Both the position numbers and the translations under genes were made by a program. A stretch of DNA of 64,000 nt, taken from Chryseobacterium indologenes (lineage in GTDB: Bacteria > Bacteroidota > Bacteroidia > Flavobacteriales > Weeksellaceae). Location of the stretch: positions 124,001-188,000 of the forward strand of contig DJTE01000041.1 of assembly GCA_002439165.1 (NCBI GenBank). Reading direction: 5' to 3'. Positions within the stretch are counted from its first letter, which is position 1, and every line of letters starts with the position of its first letter. Shown here piece by piece: positions 8,790 to 16,726 of this stretch. The notes beneath the pieces were generated by a model that saw nothing but the letters and a program-made list of their open reading frames with translations, had not been told where the DNA came from and did no database searches.

Positions 8790-9626
8790 TTATGTAGTTT
8801 TCATTTCATCTTTATTGAGGATGCTTCTGATAACAAAAAACAGTCCGAGAAGAATAAAAGGAATACTCAGAAGCTGGCCCATGTTCAGGCTCATTCCCTG
8901 CTCAAAACTCACCTGATCCACTTTGATGAATTCAATAAGCAGGCGCATCACGAAGATCAGCAGTGAACTTATTCCAAAGTAGAAACCTTTGCCTGCACTG
9001 AATTTCCCTTTCCTGTAAATAAAATAAACCAGAGAGAAAATCAGAAAGTAAGAAACCGCCTCATAAAGCTGGGCGGGATGTCTTGGAATGTCATCCACTC
9101 TGTGGAAGATGAATGCCCAGGGAACGTGGGTTGGAGTACCGATGATTTCAGAGTTCATCAGGTTGGCCAGTCTGATAAAACCTCCAGCAAGAGGAGTGGC
9201 AATCGCAATAATATCCAGGATTTTCATAAATGGGATGGAATATTTTCTGGCATAGATCAGAAGCATAATGATCAGCCCGATTCCGCCGCCGTGGCTTGCC
9301 AGTCCCGCATATCCGGAGAAAAAATAAGACCCGTCCGGCCCTTTCTGAATAGGCAGGATAATTTCAAGAGGATGCTGGGAATAATAATCAAAATCATAAA
9401 AAATACAGTGCCCCAGTCTTGCGCCAGCCAGAATACCGATGACAGCGTAAGAAAAAAGAGCTTCATGAGCCTGGCTGCTGAGGTGTTCCTTTTTATAGAT
9501 CTTTTTCAGAATGATGAAGCATAAAACAAGTCCGGCGAAGAATAGTAAACCATAATATTTAAGAGGAAATCCAAATATATTGATAATCTCGGGATCCACA
9601 TCCCAGTTAATGTACAGTAAATTCAT
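8790..9626 (-). CDS. lgt: Prolipoprotein diacylglyceryl transferase
   Basis: The inner-membrane enzyme that transfers diacylglycerol from phosphatidylglycerol to the lipobox Cys of prolipoproteins. The 278-residue protein has seven hydrophobic helices. It carries the Lgt signature region 'GGFIRLANLMNSEIIG' with the essential Arg/Asn/Glu, and the H-PAQLYEA motif near residue 190. An early YGLLFFAG segment contains the conserved Tyr-Gly. Length is normal. This core gene fits the many lipoproteins encoded in the window. Confidence 0.96.
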   Translation of the reverse strand: MNLLYINWDVDPEIINIFGFPLKYYGLLFFAGLVLCFIILKKIYKKEHLSSQAHEALFSYAVIGILAGARLGHCIFYDFDYYSQHPLEIILPIQKGPDGSYFFSGYAGLASHGGGIGLIIMLLIYARKYSIPFMKILDIIAIATPLAGGFIRLANLMNSEIIGTPTHVPWAFIFHRVDDIPRHPAQLYEAVSYFLIFSLVYFIYRKGKFSAGKGFYFGISSLLIFVMRLLIEFIKVDQVSFEQGMSLNMGQLLSIPFILLGLFFVIRSILNKDEMKTT

Positions 9627-9838
9627 TGATGGTAGTTGAAATTTCAGGCAAAGATAGAAAGATATTTCTGCGCAGTCCTAGTGGAAGACTATGAATTTTG
9701 GTGAGAAAGGCGTACCGGAATCAGTTTCAGGCCATTGAAAAATCATATCGGCTGAGGTTAAAATATAAATATCCCGGTTGGGTGATAATTTTTGAAAAAG
9801 ATCAGGTTTTACCTGTAACAGACCGGATCTAATTTAGA

Positions 9839-9869
9839 TTGATTCCTGAGAAATGATTGCTTAATTTTG
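9839..9869 (+). promoter_or_regulatory. Promoter of VIT1-family gene
   Basis: TTG at 9839-9841 and TAATTTTG at 9862-9869 match the Bacteroidota -33/-7 pair (TTG, about 20 bp, TAnnTTTG). The ATG at 9892 lies 22 bp downstream. The rest of 9627-9838 has no gene. Confidence 0.55.
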
Positions 9870-9891
9870 ATAACAACTATTATATTTCCTT

Positions 9892-10587
9892 ATGCCTCAT
9901 CAGTTAGAAAAACATTACGTGAACAGGGTAGGGTGGCTTCGGGCCGCCGTTTTGGGAGCCAATGACGGACTTTTGTCTACCACCAGCATCGTAATTGGTG
10001 TTGCGGCGGCACAACCTGATCGGAATACCATTATTCTGGCTGCTTTGGCCGGGATGATTGCCGGAGCGATGTCTATGGCTGCCGGAGAATATGTATCGGT
10101 AAGTTCTCAGGAAGATACAGAAAAGGCAGATCTTCACCGGGAAAGGAAGGAACTGGAAGAAATGCCCGAAACCGAACTTCATGAACTGGCAAAGATCTAC
10201 GAAAAAAGAGGAGTGAGTAAAGAAACAGCTATGAAAGTTGCCGTTGAACTCACGGAACATGATGCCCTGGAAGCCCATGCCAGAGATGAGCTGGGAATCA
10301 ATGAAATTACAAAGGCACAGCCTTTATATGCGGCGGGAGCATCATTTATTTCTTTTGCCGTGGGTGCTTTGCTTCCGTTTACAGTCTCTCTTCTCGCGCC
10401 CATTAAGCAGATGGTTTATTTTCAGTATGGATTTTCTATTATATTCCTGATGCTTCTGGGAGCTGTTTCGGCCAGAACCGGAGGGTCAGGAATAGTTCCT
10501 GCTGTGCTGAGGATCTGTTTCTGGGGAACCGTAGCGATGGGAATTACTGCACTCGTAGGACATTTTTTCGGGGTGAATGTGTCGTGA
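9892..10587 (+). CDS. VIT1/CCC1-family Fe2+/Mn2+ transporter
   Basis: A 231-residue membrane protein of the vacuolar-iron-transporter family. It contains WLRAAVLGANDGLLSTTS (about residues 13-30) and AGMIAGAMSMAAGEYVSVSSQ, the two conserved membrane signatures that hold the metal-binding Asp, Met and Glu. A cytosolic helical hairpin rich in Glu (about residues 85-140) matches the metal-binding domain, and three helices close the protein. It probably moves Fe2+ or Mn2+ across the inner membrane; direction and metal are not set by sequence. Confidence 0.9.
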   Translation: MPHQLEKHYVNRVGWLRAAVLGANDGLLSTTSIVIGVAAAQPDRNTIILAALAGMIAGAMSMAAGEYVSVSSQEDTEKADLHRERKELEEMPETELHELAKIYEKRGVSKETAMKVAVELTEHDALEAHARDELGINEITKAQPLYAAGASFISFAVGALLPFTVSLLAPIKQMVYFQYGFSIIFLMLLGAVSARTGGSGIVPAVLRICFWGTVAMGITALVGHFFGVNVS

Positions 10588-10605
10588 AATTAATTAATGA
10601 AATAC

Positions 10606-10682
10606 GGTGTATTTTACACCAATAAAGCGGTAAACGGAGAGACCGGCAGATTCTGCCGGTGTTACAGCTAAGAACCGTTTAC
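10606..10682. repeat. Cluster of nested hairpins in convergent spacer
   Basis: GGTGTA/TACACC (10606-10620) is followed by an outer stem GTAAACGG (10630-10637) with CCGTTTAC (10675-10682). This encloses a perfect 8-bp hairpin ACCGGCAG/CTGCCGGT (10642-10660). There is no T run of the intrinsic-terminator type, so this may be a structured 3' end for either neighbour rather than a classic terminator. Confidence 0.5.
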
Positions 10683-10738
10683 ATTTTAAATAAGAATTCT
10701 TATCGTTTTAGTAATACATAATCTGTTGATTTATTTAA

Positions 10739-11842
10739 CTACTTTTCCTCTTCGGAAAATTGAAGAAACTGCTGTACAAATTTTTTGTGTTTATTTTTCT
10801 CAACAAAACCCTGTATTAAGTCTTTGTTTTCATAATTGGCGTTATAGGCGAGATATAAGGCATCTTCCTGAACATGTTCATCTTCAAAAGATAATAAAAA
10901 TTCGTAAAAATTTAAATCTTCTTCATAATATTCACTCTTCCTGAATACGGATAAGATTTTATATAAAACATAGAGATAAAGATCTCCCGGTTTTTCATAT
11001 TCCCTGTTCTGTATATAAGACACCAGCCTGTCCCAGAACCTGAAAATATCAATATCATTCATGATTTTAATGACATTAATCACGGTGTCACAATGATCAC
11101 TTTCAAGTGCTTTCAATAGTATATCGTCTTCTATGTATTGAAAATACCGTTTATCAATCATGGCTAAACCCTCAAATAAATACTGTTCATCAATTCCAAG
11201 AATATAATTTCTGTCATCCAGCTGCAGTTCTTCCGTTTTGGGATTTAATTTTAATATTAAATGTGCTGTAAAATCCCGGGTCATATACTCTTCATCAAAA
11301 AGCAGCATATAGGTTCGCTTTAACAGATCCTGTTTGTATGGATAAACCAGATTTTTAAACTGACCTTCTTCATATAAACAACTTATGATCTGAGTTTTTA
11401 CCTCCCATTCTTTTCCCGCATATAGAAAACAAATTCCCAATAATGGTATAACATCGAAACACTGCCGGTTAATGATATAGTTCAGCAGCTGTTCATTATC
11501 CCGGCCTTTACTGTGATTGGTAACAGTAAGTACCTTTTTAAATAACCCTATTAACTCTTCACTAATATCCGGCTGATGTATATTGATATTATGGCTGCCT
11601 GTATGTTTTTGCATGATCTCAGCTGCATGGTCTGCATCCAGACTAAGATTGGTATCCATCAATACATTACTTTTTTCTTTTTCAATATTCAGACTGATTC
11701 CATCAGTAAGGCAGCCTACGATTTGTAACTGATCTGAGTTCAGAATAATCTTTGTTCCCCGCAAATCGCAGAAGAAAAATGAATGATCCTCATTCAGCTC
11801 TATTGTCTGATTACTCATGATCCTGCCTGACACTTGTTTCAT
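10739..11842 (-). CDS. Hypothetical protein, 367 aa
   Basis: I do not recognise a family. The protein has no signal peptide or membrane helix and is rich in Asp, Glu, Tyr and Leu. From about residue 110 it is a run of predicted helices with HEAT- or TPR-like spacing (for example YLFEGLAMIDKRYFQYIEDDILLKALE). The N-terminal 100 residues look like beta strands. A second ATG at 11818 (MSNQTIEL) is an equally good start. It stands alone and faces the VIT1 gene across the hairpin cluster. Coding potential is convincing from length and composition, but the function is unknown. Confidence 0.75.
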   Translation of the reverse strand: MKQVSGRIMSNQTIELNEDHSFFFCDLRGTKIILNSDQLQIVGCLTDGISLNIEKEKSNVLMDTNLSLDADHAAEIMQKHTGSHNINIHQPDISEELIGLFKKVLTVTNHSKGRDNEQLLNYIINRQCFDVIPLLGICFLYAGKEWEVKTQIISCLYEEGQFKNLVYPYKQDLLKRTYMLLFDEEYMTRDFTAHLILKLNPKTEELQLDDRNYILGIDEQYLFEGLAMIDKRYFQYIEDDILLKALESDHCDTVINVIKIMNDIDIFRFWDRLVSYIQNREYEKPGDLYLYVLYKILSVFRKSEYYEEDLNFYEFLLSFEDEHVQEDALYLAYNANYENKDLIQGFVEKNKHKKFVQQFLQFSEEEK

Positions 11843-12007
11843 GGTTCTAAGCTTTTTAGTTTCTGGCAGTTAAAATAATTAAATTAATATTCATTTTTTT
11901 ACAAAATAGAATTTTTCAACTGACCCTCAGTTTTTTCTGACCTTTATTGCCATAAGATGAGTGAAAAATGATATATATCCATTATTTTTTTTCAAATCAA
12001 CGAATGA

Positions 12008-12015
12008 TAACTTTG
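12008..12015 (+). promoter_or_regulatory. Candidate -7 element TAACTTTG
   Basis: A perfect TAnnTTTG match, which predicts a transcript start near 12021, right at the edge of the structured stretch. Confidence 0.4.
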
Positions 12016-12021
12016 CAAATA

Positions 12022-12180
12022 CAATGATGAAAAAAATTAAACAGGAATCAACAACCCTCTGAAATATCTGTTATAGTGTTTCTCAGAGGGAATGATTAAG
12101 AGTTTCAAGGATGGAAACTGCCCATAGACAGATAGTGTTAATGATAAGTTAAGTGTTTACCTTATTTTTCCATCCTTATA
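12022..12180 (+). ncRNA. Candidate structured leader or small RNA
   Basis: It begins a few bases after the -7 element. It contains CCCTCTGA (12055-12062) pairing with TCAGAGGG (12083-12090), then AAGGATGGAAA (12107-12117) pairing with TTTCCATCCTT (12167-12177). A 12-codon frame (12024-12062, MMKKIKQESTTL) ends inside the first stem. Whether the RNA stops here or runs into the gene at 12391 cannot be told. Confidence 0.3.
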
Positions 12181-12390
12181 CTCTTTCCTTAAATCCCGAA
12201 AAACATATAAAAATTTTCTTTGTAACAGTTTAGGTAACAATGCAAACGTAATTGCCAAGTGAGCATTGCCCCCGGATTTCCATTTGTTTAATACGTTTTA
12301 TATTGTTGGTAAGATGACAGGTACCTGTTATTGATGACATGAAGATTAAAAATGCATTTTGCTTAATAGTATAACCTAAATTCGTATTTT

Positions 12391-13488
12391 ATGTTAAAAA
12401 TCAATTTTTATATTTTATTCTGTATGCTAATGGCACCGGTGTTTTCATTTTCTCAGGTTGCATTACCTTTTACGGAAAAGTTTGGTGACAGCCCTACCCA
12501 ATCTCAATGGAATTATTCTTCTTCAGGTACCATTGTAGGGGCACATCCGGTTGTAGGCTCTCCTAATGGAGGGCAGGGAAGTCTTATGTATAATTTTTAC
12601 AATTCACAGGGAGCTTCTACCTATAATGTAGTTTCTCCCATTTTAAATTCTTCAGGAAATTCATGGATCAGGGTAACCTTTGATTTTGCCGGGGCCAACC
12701 GGTATACAATGCCTATTGCACTGCAGACCGTTTTTGCTGATGATCATATCATTCTTGAATACTCAACAGATGAGGGGAATACCTATACTGAAGCTCATAA
12801 TTATGAGATAGGGGTAAACGGTGAACTGAATACCGGTGGTATCCTGAATACTTTTTTTATGCCTACTGCTGCACAATGGGTGACAAAATCAATCATTCTT
12901 CCTGCCGGAACCAACAGAGTGAAGTTTAAAGGGCTGAAGAATATTATCTATCAGGCCGGAAATTTTGCCTTTCTGGATAATGTTGTCTTTGAAGAATGCA
13001 GCACTGCTGCCCCGGTGGGAAATACAGCACAGCAGTTTTGCTCCGGAAATACACTTGCTCAGCTTGCCGTTTCAGGAACCGATATCCGGTGGTATGATTC
13101 GGCAACAGGAGGAAATCTTTTACCCGATACGACACCGCTTGTAAATGGAGGAATGTATTATGCATCCCAAACCCAAAATTTATGCGAAAGTATGGAAAGA
13201 TTAGTTGTAATGACATCAAGCGGAGCATGTCTGGGAGTAAATGAGGCTGATATTTTGCATTCAGAGACTGGTTTTTATCCTAATCCTGTTGGAGATGTTC
13301 TTCATTTCAAATCCAAAAAGCAAATCACAAAAATCATTATCTATGATATGGCTGGAAAGAGAAGTATGGAAGTTAAAGATAAGGAAATCACCTCTGTTAA
13401 TGTAGGATTTCTGGTAAAAGGAGTGTATATGGTAGAAGCTTATTTTTCAGACGGTGGAAGAACCACGGAAAAAATAGTGAAGAAATAG
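12391..13488 (+). CDS. Secreted T9SS cargo protein with C-terminal sorting domain
   Basis: A 365-residue exported protein. It has a Sec signal peptide (about residues 1-21, ending SFSQ). A beta-sandwich resembling a jelly-roll/lectin-like adhesion domain follows (residues 30-205), then a short Ig-like module starting CSGNTLAQLAVSGTDIRWYD (about 217-275). A type A T9SS sorting domain (FYPNPVGDVLHFKS ... GVYMVEAYF ... EKIVKK) ends the protein. It would be exported by Sec and then the Por/type IX system to the cell surface. No catalytic motif was found; adhesion or carbohydrate binding is only a guess. Confidence 0.9.
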   Translation: MLKINFYILFCMLMAPVFSFSQVALPFTEKFGDSPTQSQWNYSSSGTIVGAHPVVGSPNGGQGSLMYNFYNSQGASTYNVVSPILNSSGNSWIRVTFDFAGANRYTMPIALQTVFADDHIILEYSTDEGNTYTEAHNYEIGVNGELNTGGILNTFFMPTAAQWVTKSIILPAGTNRVKFKGLKNIIYQAGNFAFLDNVVFEECSTAAPVGNTAQQFCSGNTLAQLAVSGTDIRWYDSATGGNLLPDTTPLVNGGMYYASQTQNLCESMERLVVMTSSGACLGVNEADILHSETGFYPNPVGDVLHFKSKKQITKIIIYDMAGKRSMEVKDKEITSVNVGFLVKGVYMVEAYFSDGGRTTEKIVKK

Positions 13489-13510
13489 CGGAAAGTCAAT
13501 ATAACATTAA

Positions 13511-13552
13511 AAATAAAGAGCTGTCTATAATTGTAGATGGCTCTTTATTTTT
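13511..13552 (+). terminator. Terminator after T9SS cargo gene
   Basis: AAATAAAGAGC (13511-13521) pairs with GCTCTTTATTT (13540-13550), followed by T residues. Confidence 0.75.
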
Positions 13553-13772
13553 TGATGCCATATAAGTTTTAATATCAACTCAATAGTAAAAGGGTCTGTA
13601 ATATTCAGGCTCAGATTTACAGCTTTCTGTGAATGTATTGGATTGATAAAAATAGTTTGTGTGAGCTTTAATTTATAGAATAAATGAATTGAATTTTATT
13701 ATTGTAAAGTATTGTTCATATCATTCTTTTCAAAAAACTGAAAAAGACTAGGTTGCTAGTAGTTCAAAAATC

Positions 13773-13810
13773 AAAAACCTCTGAAAATCAAATGATTTCA
13801 GAGGTTTTTT
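13773..13810 (-). terminator. Terminator downstream of tRNA-Leu
   Basis: AAAAACCTCTGAAA pairs with TTTCAGAGGTTTTTT. Its A tract and T tract make it usable on either strand. It lies directly at the 3' side of the minus-strand tRNA. The rest of 13553-13772 holds no gene. Confidence 0.65.
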
Positions 13811-13811
13811 G

Positions 13812-13891
13812 TACCCAGGACCGGGATCGAACCGGTACTCCTAAGAACTGGTGTTTGAGACCAGCGCGTCTACCAATTCCGCCACCTGGGC
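13812..13891 (-). tRNA. tRNA-Leu, anticodon CAA
   Basis: A cloverleaf can be drawn on the minus strand. The acceptor is GCCCAGG/CCTGGGU with discriminator A, the D-arm begins TGGCGGAATTGGTAGACGC, and the anticodon stem CTGGT/ACCAG has loop CTCAAAC, giving anticodon CAA (Leu, UUG codon). A short class II variable arm is followed by the T-arm GGTTCGATCCC. CCA is not encoded. Confidence 0.93.
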
Positions 13892-13958
13892 TGCTGTAAA
13901 TCGGTGTGCAAATATAGAAACTTTTTTTAATGTCCGAAAACTTTTTAGAGGAAAATTT

Positions 13959-14726
13959 TTAAAATTCAATTTCCAGACCGTCGTAGGCAAGGTGCATTCC
14001 GGATGGAAGCTGTTTATCTTCAACATCATGCAGCCCGAGATGATGGCTGATGTGGGTTAAAAATAACTGTTTAGGTTTCAGTTCCTCAAACAGTCTGATA
14101 ACGTCCGGGAGGATAAAATGGGCAGGGTGAGGATCAAATTTCCTGATGCAGTTCAGGATCAGTACATCCAGGTTCTTTAATTTTTCCTTTTCCGTTTCAG
14201 AAATAAAACCGGCATCCGTAATGTAGGCCAGTTTTTTAAACTTATATCCGAAAACGGTAATTTTATAGTGGATCACTTCCACGGGAGTGATTTCCGTATC
14301 CAGTACCTGAAAAGGTTTATTTTCAATTTCGTGAAGCTCAAATGCGGGAGCACCGGGATACCTTACATCAGCAAACGCGTAAGGAAAACGGTTCTTGATT
14401 TCGTGGGCCACTCGCGGATAGCAGTAAAGAGGAATATCTTTTCCGCTTTTGAAGATCAGCGGACGCATATCATCAAGCCCGATCACATGATCGTTATGTT
14501 CATGAGTGATGAGGGCGATATCCACATTATTTTCGCGGTTGATCAGCATCTGCTGCCTGAAATCCGGACCGCAGTCGATCAGTATTTTCTTATTTTCCTC
14601 CGTGGTGACCATCACAGAAGAACGGAAACGCTGATCTTTGGGATTTTGGGAAGTACACACCTCGCAGGTACAGCCTATAACGGGCACACCCTGTGAAGTT
14701 CCGGTTCCTAAAAATTTCAACTTCAT
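13959..14726 (-). CDS. MBL-fold metallohydrolase (PhnP/YfhI-like)
   Basis: A metallo-beta-lactamase-fold enzyme of 255 residues. It opens with FLGTGTSQGVPVIGCTCEVC, the PhnP/RNase Z-like start with a Cys pair. It carries the HEHNDH metal-binding motif (about residues 77-82) and a later Asp in YITDAGFISE. A 'LFLTHISHHLG' type C-terminal His motif is also present. Members include phosphodiesterases such as PhnP (cyclic ribose phosphate) and related hydrolases; the substrate here is unknown. It is transcribed away from the unknown gene at 14781. Confidence 0.87.
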   Translation of the reverse strand: MKLKFLGTGTSQGVPVIGCTCEVCTSQNPKDQRFRSSVMVTTEENKKILIDCGPDFRQQMLINRENNVDIALITHEHNDHVIGLDDMRPLIFKSGKDIPLYCYPRVAHEIKNRFPYAFADVRYPGAPAFELHEIENKPFQVLDTEITPVEVIHYKITVFGYKFKKLAYITDAGFISETEKEKLKNLDVLILNCIRKFDPHPAHFILPDVIRLFEELKPKQLFLTHISHHLGLHDVEDKQLPSGMHLAYDGLEIEF

Positions 14727-14780
14727 TTTCTTTTGAGGTTGGTTTAATTTTGGTAAATTTACGAAAAATTTGACGTCCTA

Positions 14781-16208
14781 ATGTATCAGAAATTAACTCC
14801 TAAGCAAAAAGCATTAACAATTAATCTAGATCCTACTATTTATGGTACTTTCGCGGAAATTGGAGCAGGGCAGGAGACCGTTCGCCATTTTTTTAGAGCA
14901 GGAGGAGCTTCCGGTACAATTGCCAAAGCCATGTCTGCTTACGACAAAGATTTCAGTGATGCGATCTACGGAAAAGAGGTAAAAAACAGATACGTTACCC
15001 AAAACAGACTCCGAAAAATGCTTCGCTATGAGGTAGCACTGATCGAAGAACGTATTTCAAGGGAAAATAATCCCAACAGAAAGTTTTTTTCCTATGCCAA
15101 TACCGTAACCACCATCAATTTCGATAAAACCATTAAAGGCCACGGCTGGGTGGGAATCCGTTTTCAGGTAAAAGAAAATGAAGATTACAATGAGATCGTG
15201 ATCCATGTAAAATTCAAGGAAAACGATGCCACCTTACAGCAGGAAACTTTAGGAAATCTGGGGGTAAACCTTATTTTCGGAGCGTTCAATTACTTTGACA
15301 ATCCCAGAACACTGATTGAATCCTTATATGACGATATTGCCAAAGATAATCTTGAAATTGATATGATCGATTTTAACGGGCCTGCGTTTGCGTACGTAGA
15401 CAACAGGCTGATGTCTCTGCAGCTCGTGAAGAACGGAATGACAGATGCTGTGATCTTCAATTCCCAGGGGAATAATATGCTTCCTGCCGATGTTTTATAC
15501 AAGAAAAATATTTTTGCGGTAAGAGGAAGCTTCAGACCCGTTACAAAAGTGAATATCGATATGCTTCAGAACGGCCTGGATATGTTTCTGAAAGATGCCA
15601 CGTGTACCCATGAAGAAACAGAGGTGCTTATCGAAATTACCATTTCAAACCTCAGAGCAGACGGAGATATTGATGAGCGCGACTTCCTGGATAGGGTGGA
15701 TATTCTCGGTAAACTGGGATATACCGTTATTATTTCCAACTTCTCAGAATATTACAGACTGATTGATTACTTCGCTTCCTATACTACCGGAGACATCGGG
15801 GTGGCAATGGGAGTAAACAACCTGTTGATGGTATTTGATGAGAAATACTACAAAGATATGTCAGGCGGAATTCTGGAAGCTTTCGGGAAGTTCTTCAGAA
15901 ACGGAATGAGAGTATATCTGTATCCGTATAAAGATCCTGAAACGCATGAACTGCTTGATGCATCCAATCTTAAAGTGGAAGAAAACTTAAAAGAACTCTA
16001 TAAATATTTCAAACACAACAACCGTATCGTAGATATCACCAACTATAATCCGGAATTTTTAGAGATCTATTCAAGAGAAATATTAAGAAAAATTGCCTGC
16101 TGCATCAAAGGCTGGGAAAACCAGGTTCCGGATGGCGTTGCAGAAATGATAAAAGACCGCGGAATGTTCGGATATAAAGAAGAACTTTCCTTAAAACAAT
16201 TCTCTTAA
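14781..16208 (+). CDS. Conserved flavobacterial protein of unknown function, 475 aa
   Basis: A soluble-looking protein with no signal peptide or membrane helices. It contains well-formed segments such as FAEIGAGQETVRHFFRAGGASGTIAKAMSAYDKDFSDAIYG-type glycine-rich motifs near the N-terminus (residues 25-65) and NNPNRKFFSYANTVTTINF around residue 95. I recognise it as widely conserved in Flavobacteriia but know of no assigned biochemistry. Nothing in it resembles a TonB receptor barrel. It is followed 13 bp later by a GAF-domain protein and probably shares its transcript. Confidence 0.85.
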   Translation: MYQKLTPKQKALTINLDPTIYGTFAEIGAGQETVRHFFRAGGASGTIAKAMSAYDKDFSDAIYGKEVKNRYVTQNRLRKMLRYEVALIEERISRENNPNRKFFSYANTVTTINFDKTIKGHGWVGIRFQVKENEDYNEIVIHVKFKENDATLQQETLGNLGVNLIFGAFNYFDNPRTLIESLYDDIAKDNLEIDMIDFNGPAFAYVDNRLMSLQLVKNGMTDAVIFNSQGNNMLPADVLYKKNIFAVRGSFRPVTKVNIDMLQNGLDMFLKDATCTHEETEVLIEITISNLRADGDIDERDFLDRVDILGKLGYTVIISNFSEYYRLIDYFASYTTGDIGVAMGVNNLLMVFDEKYYKDMSGGILEAFGKFFRNGMRVYLYPYKDPETHELLDASNLKVEENLKELYKYFKHNNRIVDITNYNPEFLEIYSREILRKIACCIKGWENQVPDGVAEMIKDRGMFGYKEELSLKQFS

Positions 16209-16221
16209 AAACATCAATACA

Positions 16222-16671
16222 ATGTCAGAATTAAAGAAAAGGCTTTCGTCCATTCTTGAAAGTCCTAAACATAATACAAACGAAAAACTTGAAAAAGTAT
16301 GCCACCTGCTGGATCAGGAGATTTCCTATTTCAACTGGACCGGTTTTTATTTTAAGAACGGGGATAAAGACGAACTGATTCTGGGGCCTTACGTAGGAGC
16401 TCCTACCGATCATACCATTATCCCTTACGGAAAGGGGATCTGCGGGCAGGTTGCCGTTTCCAATGAAACATTCGTAGTTCCGGATGTACATGAAGAAAGC
16501 AACTATCTGAGCTGTTCAATTGATACAAAGGCTGAAATTGTAGTCCCGATCTTTAAAGACGGAAAAAATATTGGGCAGATTGATATCGATTCTCATACAA
16601 TCGATCCTTTTACAGCTGCAGACAGAGAATTATTGGAATGGCTTTGTAACGAAGTTTCCAGGATTTTATAA
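16222..16671 (+). CDS. GAF-domain protein, probable free methionine-(R)-sulfoxide reductase
   Basis: A 149-residue single GAF domain. The pattern LGPYVGAPTDHTIIPYGKGICGQ followed by VVPDVHEESNYLSCSIDTKAEIVVPI and IGQIDIDS resembles fRMsr enzymes, which reduce free Met-R-sulfoxide using Cys chemistry. Two cysteines are in family positions (ICGQ about residue 74, LSCS about residue 94). The third cysteine used by E. coli and yeast fRMsr is not obvious, so the resolving step may differ. It is likely co-transcribed with the unknown gene just upstream. Confidence 0.82.
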   Translation: MSELKKRLSSILESPKHNTNEKLEKVCHLLDQEISYFNWTGFYFKNGDKDELILGPYVGAPTDHTIIPYGKGICGQVAVSNETFVVPDVHEESNYLSCSIDTKAEIVVPIFKDGKNIGQIDIDSHTIDPFTAADRELLEWLCNEVSRIL

Positions 16672-16726
16672 CTTACTTACGGAAGTTCCCCCGGAGGTAG
16701 ATTTTTTTAACTTTTTTAAAACATAA

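Larger units (their letters stand above)
11843..12390. other. Spacer with promoter, mini-ORF and inverted repeats
   Basis: 548 bp without a long gene. It contains a candidate promoter at 12008, a 12-codon frame, two perfect inverted repeats (8 bp and 11 bp) and a perfect 12-bp palindrome ACAGGTACCTGT at 12317-12328. Together they suggest a structured leader or a small RNA ahead of the T9SS cargo gene. Confidence 0.45.

Noticed and set aside
14781..16208. TonB-dependent receptor
   Set aside because: No signal peptide, plug or barrel strands are seen; the protein looks soluble.
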